The notes under the pieces: model-generated
Databases searched by the model: none
The model's input: only the letters and a program-made list of their open reading frames with translations
Told to the model about the DNA's origin: nothing
Shown: in pieces, positions 23,880 to 34,990 of the stretch
How positions within the stretch are numbered: position 1 is the first letter of the stretch
Layout: every line of letters starts with the position of its first letter
Position numbers and translations under genes: made by a program
Assembly (NCBI RefSeq): GCF_937616625.2
Contig: NC_065571.1
Coordinates: 6,884,501-6,948,500, forward strand
Source of the DNA: Mercurialis annua
Taxonomy: Eukaryota > Streptophyta > Magnoliopsida > Malpighiales > Euphorbiaceae
Reading direction: 5' to 3'
DNA length: 64,000 nt

Positions 23880-26117
23880 ATGGGAGAGGTGAAATACGAG
23901 ATATCACAGAACGCTTACATAAAGCTAGTACTCCACGCAATCAAGCACAAGTCAACATCAGTTAATGGCGTTTTACTGGGTCGATCTAATCAAAACGACG
24001 TCGTGGAGATCGTCGAATCCGTTCCTCTTTTTCATAATCCCCACTTAGGTCTTCTCCCTCCTCTCGAGATCGCCTTAATCATGGTAATTTCCTTATCACT
24101 GATCCTAATCCTTTTTTTTTACATCATTATTAGTTGTTTTTGTTCGTTAATTTTATTGGGTAATTTAGTCTATTTTGAATGTCGTGCAAGTTCAATTCAA
24201 TTGTGCAAAAACTGTATTATCTTGGAAGAAACTTTCAATTGGCTGAATTTATGGACTGATTACTAATTTGTAATTTCGAGTATAGTTTGATGATTTTTTG
24301 TATTTAATGTATAGATAGAGGACCATTATGGAAGTCAAGGACTGGGTATAGTAGGGTATTTCCATGCAAATGAGAGGTTTGATGACAGTGAGCTTGGTAA
24401 TGTTTCTAAGAATATTGGGGATCACATTTTTCGCTATTTCCCTCAAGCTGCTATTCTCTTGGTATGTCACTCTTTATTTAACTTTTTGTTGCTGTTTGAA
24501 TTTGATTATGAATTTGGAAACTGTTTTGGCTTGAACTTTTCTGCAGTTAGATAATAAGAAGCTGGAAACATTACCAAAGGGGAATCAAAGCCCTGTTTTG
24601 CAGGTTAGTTTTGTTTTCTCTGTTCTGTTATATTTGGAATACTTGGAGGATTATGTAGGAAGGAAAACGGGTTCCTGTTTCTATGTAGGGTGCTTGAAAC
24701 AGTTGAGAGATCAAATAAATATTTTAGCTTTAGGTATTGTTTTTGTCAATGGATGAATGGCCACTTGTTTGCCCTCTATGCTAGATTACAGAGTTCCTCT
24801 CTACTGCTATTTATCCTGAGGAACAATTTGGTCAAGTGATGAAAATGTAGTGGTTTAGCTGCCTGTTGTTTTATTAGAGTAGTGGTCAATTGGCTATGTG
24901 AAGTGTCATTATCCAAATTTCAGCTCTTTTGCGGTAGCAATTCTATGATTTGATCTTGGCTTATTAGTTATTTGGTTGAAATTTGTGGAGTTTTGTTGCT
25001 TTGAATCAAATTCTTAATTCTCTTCTGCATTCTTTTTATGATGAACATGGTTCACAAATTATCTATGAAGCACAGACACGGATACATGAACAGGTATGGG
25101 TACGGGTACGACACAGTGAACAACTGTTTTTGAAAAAAAAAAAAAAGACACGGACACGGCGGGGACATAGAAAATATATATATATATATATATATAATAT
25201 TGTAAGTCATTCAATTTAAGTAAATTAAAAAAAAGTTTAAAATTCATTGAAATTGACTCCAATATTAAGTGTTAAACACTCCTGGCGCGTCCCTTGGAGT
25301 GTTCCTGGCGTATCCCCTCCTTTCAAAAGTAAAAACTGTTGGAACACTTATTTTGACGTGTTCCATACGTGTTCCTGCCACATCCCCATGTCTCCCCCTT
25401 GCATAAGAAATATCCGAGAAGCATCGGTGCTTCATAGGAAATCATTAATTGATTATTTAGGGGAGGACCATTTTAGTTAGAAAGATGGTTGCCAGCATTG
25501 ACATTGCATAAGTTATGCTTTTACGCACTTCTAATTAGATATAGGTTGCTATTAGGAAGAAGCAGCCATCTTCTAATTAGATTCTATAACTTATGCATTG
25601 ACATTGCATAAGTTATGCTTTTACGCACTTCTATTTTAGTTATGTGCATCAATTTAGTCCTTGATTTAGTTATAGGTTGCTATTAGGAAGAAGCAGCCAT
25701 CATAGCCAACTTTCATTTTTCTAGAGTTCAGCATGTTTTAATTTGACTGTTGAGATCAGTAATTGCAGTTAATTTATTCTCTTCATCTCCTTGCACTAGC
25801 TTTATGCAAGGGATGCATCAAAGAACTGGAAGCTAGCTGGATCAGATGGAGGTAGCAAGTTGATTCTGAAGGAGCCAGCAGCAAATATTGTCTTGTCGGA
25901 TTTTATTTCTTCCAAAAAATGGCAGGATGTTGTGGATTTTGATGATCACCTTGACGACATTACTAAGTAAGTGTAGTGTCACCTGTATGCATTCCTGTGC
26001 ATTTGGTAGTACAGAGCACATGGATTGATAAGTTTTGAACAAATCATATCAAAAAATCATAACGAATCGTCTTTCTTTATTTTCAGGGATTGGCTGAATC
26101 CCGATCTCTTCAAGTAG
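23880..26117 (+). CDS. EMC8: ER membrane protein complex subunit 8/9 homolog (UPF0172, MPN-like), 5 exons
   Basis: Exons 23880-24083, 24315-24461, 24547-24603, 25800-25966 and 26087-26117 join in phase to 201 codons, the usual length of this family. Features seen: an N-terminal YEISQNAYIKLVLHAIKH, the MPN-like core VNGVLLG and IVGYFHANERFDD, PQAAILLLDNKKL, and a C-terminal KKWQDVVDFDDHLDD followed by DWLNPDLFK. The catalytic JAMM metal site of active MPN proteases is not present, as expected for the family. The known role is as a cytosolic subunit of the EMC, which inserts tail-anchored and multi-pass proteins into the ER membrane. Arabidopsis At5g55940 is the matching gene, from memory. Intron 3 (about 1.2 kb) contains a repeat-derived segment and a local duplication. 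Confidence 0.93.
25062..25441. mobile_element. MITE-like element with CTATGAAGCAC inverted ends, inside EMC8/9 intron 3
   Basis: The left end is CTATGAAGCACAGACACGG. The right end, reversed, is CCTATGAAGCACCGATGC. The body carries ACACGGACACGGCGGGGACA near the left and its reverse-like GTTCCTGCCACATCCCC near the right, plus a TA-dinucleotide run at 25170-25195. It has no coding capacity. A smaller relative lies at about 50307-50436. Confidence 0.55.
25495..25700. repeat. Local duplication in EMC8/9 intron 3
   Basis: GCATTGACATTGCATAAGTT and the following 18 bases (to CACTTCT) occur at 25495 and again 100 bp later at 25595. A second motif, AGGTTGCTATTAGGAAGAAG, occurs at about 25543 and 25672. 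The intron has been enlarged by short segmental duplications. Confidence 0.75.
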
Positions 26118-26598
26118 TTTTGACCTCCGCAGTGAATTCCAGATATTCTTTCTTGCTGTCGCATCTAGTTAACGTTGATATGATGCAACAACTTGATCGG
26201 TGACAGAACAAACCTGTAAAGAATTAAAGTGTCGTGGATAGACAACAGGTTTCAGGTTTCCTTTAGATAAGAAAACTTTGCAGAGTGCCTCAACAAAACA
26301 TCTATTTTGTGTTAGATTTTGAAGTTTTTAAGATTAGGAACTCAATGTGTTCTTTGAGGAAATATATTTATTGTAGTTTTGCTTTAAAAGTTGGAATTAC
26401 ATGCTATGAAAAAACTTTTTTTTCCAGCAAATTTACTTACATGACCTTCATTTTAGTGATAAAGATGTAGTATTAGTTTGAGAAATGAATTTCTTTTTCA
26501 TCTTCTACCATATCCCAAATTGTCCAATTCGCTGGTCTCCAACGAGAGAAGTAGCAAATTAGTTAAAGCAAGCTTAATGCCTGGTTCTTTAAAGAGTG

Positions 26599-26678
26599 CA
26601 AATGTAATGAATTATTTGCCTGTAGTTTCTAAAGTCTTCAAATGTAATGAATTATTTGCCTGTAGTTTCTAAAGTCTT
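26599..26678. repeat. Perfect 40-bp tandem duplication
   Basis: Two adjacent copies of a unit starting CAAATGTAATGAATTATTTG, at 26599 and 26639, with no spacer. It may affect the 3' end of EMC8/9 transcripts if these reach that far. Confidence 0.85.
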
Positions 26679-27232
26679 TGTGTGAGCATGTTTTGTATGA
26701 TTCTAATGTATGTTCATGCTCTGTCCTTCTATGTAACATTGATGGATTTAATCAAGATTGAACTATTTCATCTCTTTAACTGATTCAAAATCTTAAAAAT
26801 ACAAGACACAAACCTACTAAAGTAGTCAGTGGATTCGGTTAACCAAATAATAATAAGAAATAGAATAAAGAAAAACGAGAAACATCCGATTAATTCAATT
26901 GTTTTGGTTAACCTAATTTTAAAACTCTTAATATATGACTGAATCAAAAGAATGTAATAATTGGATCGATCAACTGAACTCGGAATACATTTCCACGTCG
27001 ATTGTAATATTAGTCAACAACTTACGGGCAACATGTTCGTTTTTAAAATATACAGTTATTGATAGACAGTTAGACACAACACAAATATCTTCCTCATGTT
27101 GCTATGAACATTCACTACATTTTCACGTCACGTAAATTCAGGGTATACGTTTTGTGTCAATTTTTCGTAATTAGTTTTCTACTCATGCAAAAACCATGAC
27201 TCCACATTCCAGGGGCCATGCACAATTCTTCT

Positions 27233-27240
27233 TATATAAA
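27233..27240 (+). promoter_or_regulatory. TATA box of the secreted repeat-protein gene
   Basis: TATATAAA lies 64 bp upstream of the ATG at 27297. About 30 bp downstream is a CT-rich stretch with TCAATTATACACTACC, where plant transcription starts are typical. Spacing and sequence fit a strong TATA-type promoter. Confidence 0.65.
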
Positions 27241-27296
27241 CTCCTCTAATTCTCAATTATACACTACCACACGTATTTGTAGCAATCACTAAGATA

Positions 27297-28115
27297 ATGG
27301 TTTCACTACTAAAATGCAACGTAGCAGGTTTCGTGGCGCTAGTAAGCTTAATCAGCTTCAGTTTTGCTAGTAGGCTTCTGTTTGACAGCACTTCCGATGA
27401 CATTTCCGCTAATATTGGTGGGAATTCGATCCCATTAATACCGGTGCAACGTAGTCATTGGCCTGATGGAAGCAGTAGTACTGGCGATTCTGATGATTTT
27501 AGCGGCGGAAGCTCGTACGGAGATTGGGTTCCAGAATTCGGAGGAGGTGGTAGTTTAGACGGAGCAGGCAACTTCGGAGGCTCGTACGGAGACTGGGTTC
27601 CAAATTTCGGAGGAGGTGGTAGTTTAGATGGAGCAGGCAGAAACGGGGAATTTGACAGCGGTAGTACCGATGTCGCTATAGATAATATACCAAGTATAGG
27701 CGACGAAGAAGGAAAGAGAGCAAGCAGTCGAATTCGTACCCTTCCTGTAATAAATCAACAACATCCAATTGGTGACGACACTATTAGCGGCGACAGAGAA
27801 GGAAAGAGAGGAAGCAGCAGTCAAATCCGTACTCTTCCTGTAATAAATCAACCACTGTCAATTAGCGACGACACTGACGATACTATTGGCGGCAATAGCG
27901 AAAGGAAGACAGGAAGCAGTCGATATCATACACTTCCTATAAATGATCCACTTTCAATTGGTGACAAAACTATTAGCGGCGACGTAGAACGTAAAAAAGT
28001 AACTCAATATCATACTCTTCCTATAAATAAACCCTTTTCAATAGGTGATGAAACTATTAGCGTTAGCGTAGGTGGTTACAAAATGAAGAGGGACGATCCG
28101 AATGAAAACAAATGA
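27297..28115 (+). CDS. Secreted repeat protein of unknown family, intronless, 272 aa
   Basis: I do not recognise this family. Residues 1-25 form a typical signal peptide (hydrophobic GFVALVSLISFSFA, likely cleavage after Ala24-Ser25). The mature part has two repeat types. Type A, two copies at about 71-92 and 95-116, reads GSYGDWVPNFGGGGSLDGAG. Type B, about four and a half copies from 131 to the end, has the pattern P-x-SIGD-x-TISGD-x-E-x-K followed by TLPIN; the TLP motifs lie at 148, 179, 212 and 240. Basic clusters (EGKR, EGKR, ERK, ERKK) sit inside each type B unit. There are no Cys residues after the signal peptide and no membrane segment. This layout fits either an extracellular matrix protein or a precursor cut into several peptides; both are inference. 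It sits between the EMC8/9 and OPT genes, with its own TATA box and a downstream AATAAA at 28157. Confidence 0.7.
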   Translation: MVSLLKCNVAGFVALVSLISFSFASRLLFDSTSDDISANIGGNSIPLIPVQRSHWPDGSSSTGDSDDFSGGSSYGDWVPEFGGGGSLDGAGNFGGSYGDWVPNFGGGGSLDGAGRNGEFDSGSTDVAIDNIPSIGDEEGKRASSRIRTLPVINQQHPIGDDTISGDREGKRGSSSQIRTLPVINQPLSISDDTDDTIGGNSERKTGSSRYHTLPINDPLSIGDKTISGDVERKKVTQYHTLPINKPFSIGDETISVSVGGYKMKRDDPNENK

Positions 28116-28532
28116 TAGAACCGCACCAAAGAGAAGTTGAGCATGAAACAAGCTCAATAAATATTAAAATAAGCTCAATTTCTTTTATATGTTTTACTTA
28201 AATAATCATATTATACAAACTATGAACATATATGAAGATTATTTCTTTACTTCAAGGTGCAATTTCTAGACTAATTTTTATTGTTTTGCGGTTATCAAAT
28301 TATAATTAATACTTTTGCATAACCGTAATCAAATTTTTCTCGTACGGCTTATTGAACGTTATGACATTGCTTCTTAATTATTACAATCCAATACATAGCT
28401 TAAATGAAAAAGAATTCAAGTCTAACTACATTCTACTTCAAATATATAACACCAAATCAAATTGAAACATAAGTTAAAAAACATTCTGGAGTTACAAATT
28501 TCATGCATAAATCTAAATCGCTACCTTCAATA
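28116..28532. other. Spacer between convergent genes
   Basis: Holds the 3' UTR of the secreted-protein gene, with AATAAA at 28157, and that of the minus-strand OPT gene. No other feature was seen. Confidence 0.6.
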
Positions 28533-31500
28533 TCACTGAACAACCGGACATCCCTCGGCGACAACCCCGGGATAAGTCGGACATTTAGCCAACGGACAAT
28601 GATCGCTGCTCTGCAAACCCCACCAATCGGGACCATAAATGTTATAGTTTTGCAGAGCAAAGAAAATAATAATGCCCATAAATCCAACGCCAGCATCAAG
28701 ACCAGCCGACAGAATATAGTTATGCTTAGCCCACCACCCCTTGCTTCTGTTATAAATATAGTAATTGAAAAAAGTTCCGACAACTCCCCAAGTCCAATAA
28801 TGCACAGCTTTCGCGGGCGGCATACCTGAGATCGACTGTATCAGAACCGGCACGTGAATGTTCTTGATAAATTTGTTATTCGGATATTTTCGCGCAAGTA
28901 GCCAGGCCGGAACTGGGGCTACTAATCCTATCAAGAAGAACCAGTTCATCTTTGTGTAGACACCTAGTTTTCCAAACATTCTCATAGGGCCGATGACTCC
29001 CCATATGATTGATGCGTTGTAGAAAACGTCGTCCCCGGGACATGTCCATGGACTACCTTCGGGTAACATGTCGGGAATACAGATGTTTTCGACATTTGTT
29101 AGAAGCCACCATGCTGTTCCGAAGCAGACTGATGAAGCTATTATTGTTCCAGCTAACTGAACCATTCATTAAACAAGCAATAAATTAAAATCATAGCAAT
29201 AAAGTAGTAACGATGAATGAATTGAAGAAGAGATACCTGAACAAAGAACATGGCTTTAGGTGGGATTTTCATGTAGTGGCCTAATTTGAAGTCTTGAACA
29301 AACATGAGTGCTTGAGTCATGCTAATGTATCCATAGGTCTTAAAAGCCACATTTGCAAGAGGTTTACCAGGATACATATATCCAATTATCAACTCTGTTA
29401 TCACATTTAGCCCCATTTGCTGTTCCATCACAACATTTTCATTATTACCCAATTCAATTTGGTATCAAAACAGTGTATGTTTCGCCATTTTTTTCGTTAA
29501 AGAAAATATTCGATGTTCCGAATTACAAAAGCACGTTAAAGTTTATATTTTGTTTTGCAATTAAACTTAAAAATAAAAGCAAGCAAAGGATGTACATTAC
29601 CACATTGGTGGTGGCCTGAATAATTCCGATGGGTAGAGTGAAGAAAAATGAAATAGCACAAGCAAGAATAAGTCCCCACCATGGAAGCTGCAATGCTTTA
29701 TTAAAACCTTCAACTGCAAGAAGGGATAAACCCAAGGATATAATGGCAATAGACAAAAACCACCACTCTGGAACTTGTTCATAGTTCTTCTTCATAAGTC
29801 TTGTATGAACATCTGTAAACTGGTCTTGGATTGCTCCCTTTGTCTTCATCCACATTTTCCATATATTCCTGTTAGAATTTCCATTCCAAAAAAGAGTTAC
29901 ATAATCGGTAGCGGGTAATTACGTACTATATCAATTGACCTGAACTATATTCAATGATATAGTTCGATTATTCAATTTGATTCGGTTTTTACACACTGCT
30001 ATGCGACAAGTTCAAACCGTAAACAATAAATTGAAAAAATAATAAGTAAAAGGACAGAGAACGTACTTTCCATCAAAGAGAGCAACATGAGAAAGAGTAG
30101 CCATGAGAGAAGCAAAACTTAATCCATACGCAAACGCAAACAGAACACTCAGATAAAGCTTGCTGTAATCGTTATACTCCGTCAAATTAATATCGAAATT
30201 TTTCTCGTTCAGAATTCTCGAAATGTTGTACGGTCGACCGTCAAAATCGAACGTGTGAGACGAAATAATTGGGTATTTCGTGGCATTAAAAGCATTAGTC
30301 CAGTAAGCAATAGGGACCAAAATGTACAAAAAGATTATAAACCCGGCCATAGTGTTTGCAATGGCGAAGAACGGTACGGCTAAAGGACTGAGCAAGAAGC
30401 TACTAACGGTGGACCAGTCGAGGCCGAAGGAGCCGATTCCGAGGCCGTTTAACCCCGAACCGAGCTGCTGAGCGAAGACAGAGTCTGTCCATATCCAGCA
30501 GACGAAGGAAAAGGCGGAAATGGAAGGGAAAAGGTAACCAGGGATAATGTAGTAAGCGAAACTTCCGATGAATACCATTGTGAAGAATTGGATTCGACTC
30601 AGTCCGTTTCTTGGTCGCTTTTCTTTTTCATGTAATGCTCTGTAATTTGCAGAATTTAAAGATTTCAGCCATGGATTCGAGTTTGTTTTCTTGAAATTGT
30701 ACTATAATGTAAATATAATACCTGAATAGAGAAACTTGCACCAGGTTTTGAGGCCACCACATGAACGGGGAATCAACCAGGATTTTTCTGAACATTCCAG
30801 CCCATCCATAACCAAGCAACTACATTTTTATAGAAATTGATTGTAATTCACAAAAGTCATACAATTTTCAAATTTCATGAATAATTAGCCATAATTTAAC
30901 AGAAATATAATGGCAAAATCATACCTGAGTAGTTTGCACGAGTATCATAGCAGCAAGAGGATTCAGAGGCCTCTTATAAAAGGCCTTGACAGCAGTAAGA
31001 ATATGAACAGCATAAACACCGTTATATCCACAGTTTGCAAATATAGTAATCAACGTATGTTCTTTCACATTAAACGGCCCCGGATTCAACGAAAACGACC
31101 ATTTCGTGAACGGAAATTTCACTTCTTTTTCTGGTAGAATTGCAGCCATCATCTTTCCTAGCGGAAGAACCACAATTTGTGCTGAAACTGCCGTGACAAC
31201 GAGCTGATTGGTTCGGTATGAGAAGAATTGGTTCACGAATGCTAGAAGAACACACGATATCACCCCGAGCAACCATGTTCGGAATGTTAATACGGGTTGC
31301 GTTGGATCATCGGTGATCGGAACTGTCAGCCTTACTTGCTCTATTGGACTGTCGTTCACTTCTTCATCATCTACCACTGCGAATATTAAAAAATAGAAAA
31401 TTTCAGTAATTTTTATCTTGTACTATAAAGAAAAAGCTGAATTATATATTAAACGCTGAAAAGAAACGTTAAATAAATGATAGAAACATAAAATGCTGAA

Positions 31501-32030
31501 ATAAAAAACGTTGAAATGAGATAATATTATCGGGTTAAATACAAATTTAAACACGAATTTTAGCGTGATTTGCAAATAAAATTTAAGCTTTAAAACTTGA
31601 TAAGAGCGGTCATCATGTTAATGTATCGGCAAATTAGTAAATACTGATGTAGACATCAGAATATACAGTATTCTAGTTGTCACAACAACACTTTTTCTAC
31701 GGGAAAACATGTCGGTATCACAATTTGTCAAAATATAAAAATTAGTAATCGATTATATCAACTTTTCACGCCACAGTTCATATTTTTTTGCAATTGATCG
31801 AATTCTGAATCGTGCGAAAGTAATGCTAAAACATTAACAATGAATAGGAAATGCTAGAACACAAAATGCTGAAACAAGAAACTTCGAAACACGAAAGATG
31901 AAACAAGAAACACTCAAGCATTTTCCGAAGCAGAAACGCCGAAGCATTAATTACCTTTTGTTTCGATGTGAGATTGATTCTTATCCGGAAACCTCGACTG
32001 AGGACCCGAATCCCCTTTCGAACTCGCCAT
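28533..32030 (-). CDS. OPT1: Oligopeptide transporter, OPT family (OPT1/OPT5-like), 7 exons
   Basis: Exons, minus strand: 32030-31955, 31376-30925, 30819-30722, 30639-30067, 29868-29601, 29419-29237, 29156-28533. They join in phase to 757 codons, the usual length of plant OPTs. Signatures: a polar N-terminus, then about 14-16 hydrophobic segments; the NPG motif at residues 123-125 in [11 protein letters not shown]; and the second OPT signature at 540-544, here KIPPK instead of the usual KIPPR. Also present are [18 protein letters not shown] and a C-terminal Cys-containing tail ending CPVVQ. The family moves tetra- and pentapeptides or related compounds into the cell across the plasma membrane with protons. 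At5g55930 (OPT1) is the syntenic match, from memory. Substrate is not decidable here. Confidence 0.93.
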
Positions 32031-33496
32031 TTATCTCCTTCTTTCTTTCTCCTCCGTCTTCTTCTTTATCTTATTATTTTCTTGAACTCAGATTTCACTT
32101 TCAAGAACCTGTCATTCAGTTATTTACAGCAATGTTTCAATGGAAACCAACTGTTCTTTAAACGTCATAAACTTATAAGATTCAATGTAAACAAAAATGT
32201 ATCTTGAATGACATATTGTCTACATGCTTTGTCAAATTATTATTACTATAAATAGAGACACATTATCAAGATAGAGATTCTTTATATTGAATTTCTATGT
32301 AATAGTAATTCATAAGATTCAATTTAATTTGGAAAGTTTTTTTTTCTGTCTTGGTTTGCTATATGTGTCTGTATTTGTGCGTAATTAGTGTTTAGAAATT
32401 AAAGATTATTGCTAAATTTAGACATTCAAAAAAGAAATGATTTTATTTGTGGATATCAGAAATTAAAGGAGGATTAATCCATGTTTATTCACACCCAGTA
32501 GTGCAAGGTGTGGAAGCCGGAAAATTAGGGTTTACTGTTGTCATTTTGAAACTGTCCAGTGTTACATTAGATGAGACATTTCAGGAAATTTTTGAACCAT
32601 CAAAAATTATAAAATATGGATTTTTATTTAAAGAAAATGATCGAATCCGTCACGCCTTCCTACTACAAGTGGAGATGTATGTTCAATTTAAATTAAACGA
32701 ACTAAAATTTAATCGAAATTGAACTGATTTTAGTTTATTTTTCTTGGTTTAATTTGATTTTTCAGCTCGATTTGAAATAAAATGAATCGGATTCTTTTAC
32801 TTTCAATATCAAACCTAACCAAAAGACCAATTTCTTTTATAATTTTAAACCATATTAAAAATATCGTTCAAAAGTGGTTATTTGGTTTAATTTGATATCA
32901 CTTCCTCCTATAAGTGAACTAGTGAAGTGATGCCCGTGCGGTCATGAATTTCGCTATCAACGTAGGTTTATATTAGGGGTGTGATCGAGTCGAGCATAAT
33001 TGGATATTTGCATTTTCAAACTTGACTCGGGTCTCCAAGATCGAATTCAAACTTAAGTTGAGCCTTAAACAATTCGAACTCGATAAATTTATCACAATTT
33101 TAACGAGTTTGAGCTCGATAAAGTTGTTGAATTGTTAACAAGTTCGAGTGTAATCGTGCTTGATCAAAAAGAATATCAATCTAGAGAAACTCACGTGTTA
33201 GTTCGACCCACTTGCTCCTACTATATCATTCTCTTATTATGAAATAAATGGCCCCGTTTTTGTCAACATATCTTTGAAATTACTTCTTATAATTTGAAGT
33301 TAATCAACGATTGATTTTGCAAAATCATTTTTCCGACACTATTATTTCTTAACCGGGAAATTTCTTACACGAATCAATTACAATTCAATTGAATCATAGC
33401 CGTATAATTTCATATACTCCTAATGGTATACTGAAGCGGAAAATGGCATGTTTTCCTAAGACTTTCCAATGTTAAATTAGAATCTAATTGAATAAT
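32031..33496. other. Upstream region of the OPT gene and spacer
   Basis: Promoter side of the OPT gene. An open frame at 32447-32722 (91 codons) has no recognisable features. A GGGGTGTGATCGAGTCGAGC motif near 32975 resembles the termini of hAT-type MITEs, followed by repeats of GAGTTTGAGCTCGATAAA-like sequence; the element cannot be delimited. Confidence 0.4.
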
Positions 33497-34990
33497 TGTT
33501 GGTAAAAATACGCAAGCGTACGTATACCAACTTGTAATATAGACTGCGAAGTCCAGATATCGTACCCACGGAGAAAGCTTCTAAAGACAACCAGTTAGGA
33601 GACTCGATTTGGATAGTTAAAAAGATAATTTGGATTGAAGTATGTAAATTTAAAAGCTAAATTAAACAATTAAAGATAAAAGTAAACTAAGGCTGTAAAT
33701 TAAATAGGATTTAAACAATAATGAGAAAGATCAGGGATTATTAATCTACTTTATGCCATTAATCTCATGGTTTATGGATTTCGTTATCAAATTGCGGTTC
33801 AGGCTGATCTAAGGCACCTATAGCTCTCTCTCAAGCCGCTACAGGCAAAAACAGTCAATTAAACAATTAAAAGGCAACTACTCACTCTCGTGTTATAATT
33901 AACCTAAATAATTAATTGATTGATGTTTGTTAAGCAAACCTAAAGAACACACATTCGCTAATTCACTCTCGTGTTGTTAACTCCTGTGTTATTGATTACA
34001 CGGTCTATTTCAATTCAACTCTCTCAAGTTACAATTAAAACACAAGCCAATAGTTTAAGTGATCAAATTAAACTAAGCATTAAGAATAGTAATTAATACG
34101 CAATTATAACAAAAACCCAATAAACCAATTAATTAACGAAGCATAAATTCAATCAATAATCCCCGACGATGGGTTTAGTTACTCATGATCAAAGATAAAC
34201 CAACAATATAATATATGGAATTCATAATTGATAAGATAAACAATGAAAAAGATCTCTCTGAATTATCGTACCTTAATCGCATAAAAATCCCAATATAATA
34301 TCGAAGAATAAAATCCAGCTCAAAAAGTAATCAAATCAAAGAACGATGAACTAATACTGAAAAAAAAGCTAATCTATTGTTTTTAGTCTAATGTAATGGT
34401 AAACGAACTAAGCCAACCCTAATTTGGTTGTAAACACCACTATATATACCCGTTGTCAGCCTCAAATTCGTATTTTGGTGAAGTCCCAAAGTCGCCCCTT
34501 CATAATTTTAGAATCGGAATGAAAGATCGGGGTCAAAACGTAATTTTGGACAACTCAGCAGATAGGCACGATGGGAGGCACGTTGCTACCATCGTGCCTT
34601 CCATCTCGCCTCCTCTTCAAGTAAAGGACCAAACAGAGGCACGACGCGAGGCACGATGCCACCATCGTGCCTTCCATCTCGCCTTCCACAAAACATGAAT
34701 AAAACTAGGGGCACGATGCGAGGCACGTTGCTTCCATCGTGCCTTCCATCTTCCCTCAGGCAAAATTTCAGAAAAAGCTCTGAAACTAACTCGAAACGCC
34801 TATCCAACTCCGGTCTTGCTTAAACTTCACCGTATTGCTCCGATTAGGTCCAAAACTCCGTGAAATCTACGTGGTAGTACCTGAAACGCTCAAATAAGAA
34901 ATGAGACCCAATATGCATAAAAATAATCACTAAACACACGTAAATAACTCGTAAAACAACGATAATATAGGAGTAATTCTACTCCTATCA
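33497..34990 (-). repeat. LTR, left copy, 1494 bp
   Basis: Plus-strand edges are TGTTGGTAAAAATACGC at the left and ACTCCTATCA at the right, giving TG...CA ends on the element strand. The same 1494 bp recurs at 37876-39369 with very few differences. A TATA-like GTATATATAG lies near 34440-34449 on the element strand. A GC-richer tandem repeat occupies about 34563-34755. Confidence 0.85.
34563..34755. repeat. GC-rich GGCACGATGG tandem/palindromic repeats inside the LTR
   Basis: Three related units of about 70-85 bp, each with GGCACGATG or GGCACGTTGC facing CCATCGTGCCTTCCATCT. The inverted pairs could form hairpins. The same block is at 38942-39134 in the second LTR. It is much richer in G and C than the surrounding element. 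Confidence 0.8.

Larger units (their letters stand above)
26118..27296. other. Intergenic: EMC8/9 3' UTR and promoter of the secreted-protein gene
   Basis: No gene is supported. A 40-bp tandem duplication lies at 26599-26678, in the presumed 3' UTR or just beyond it. The core promoter of the next gene occupies the last 70 bases. Confidence 0.6.

Noticed and set aside
32447..32722. 91-codon open frame upstream of the OPT gene
   Set aside because: No signal, domain or repeat, and it does not extend by splicing; likely chance in AT-rich DNA.
34453..34807. Open frames on both strands in the LTR (and at 38832-39186)
   Set aside because: They translate the GGCACGATGG repeats in the LTR and show no protein family features.
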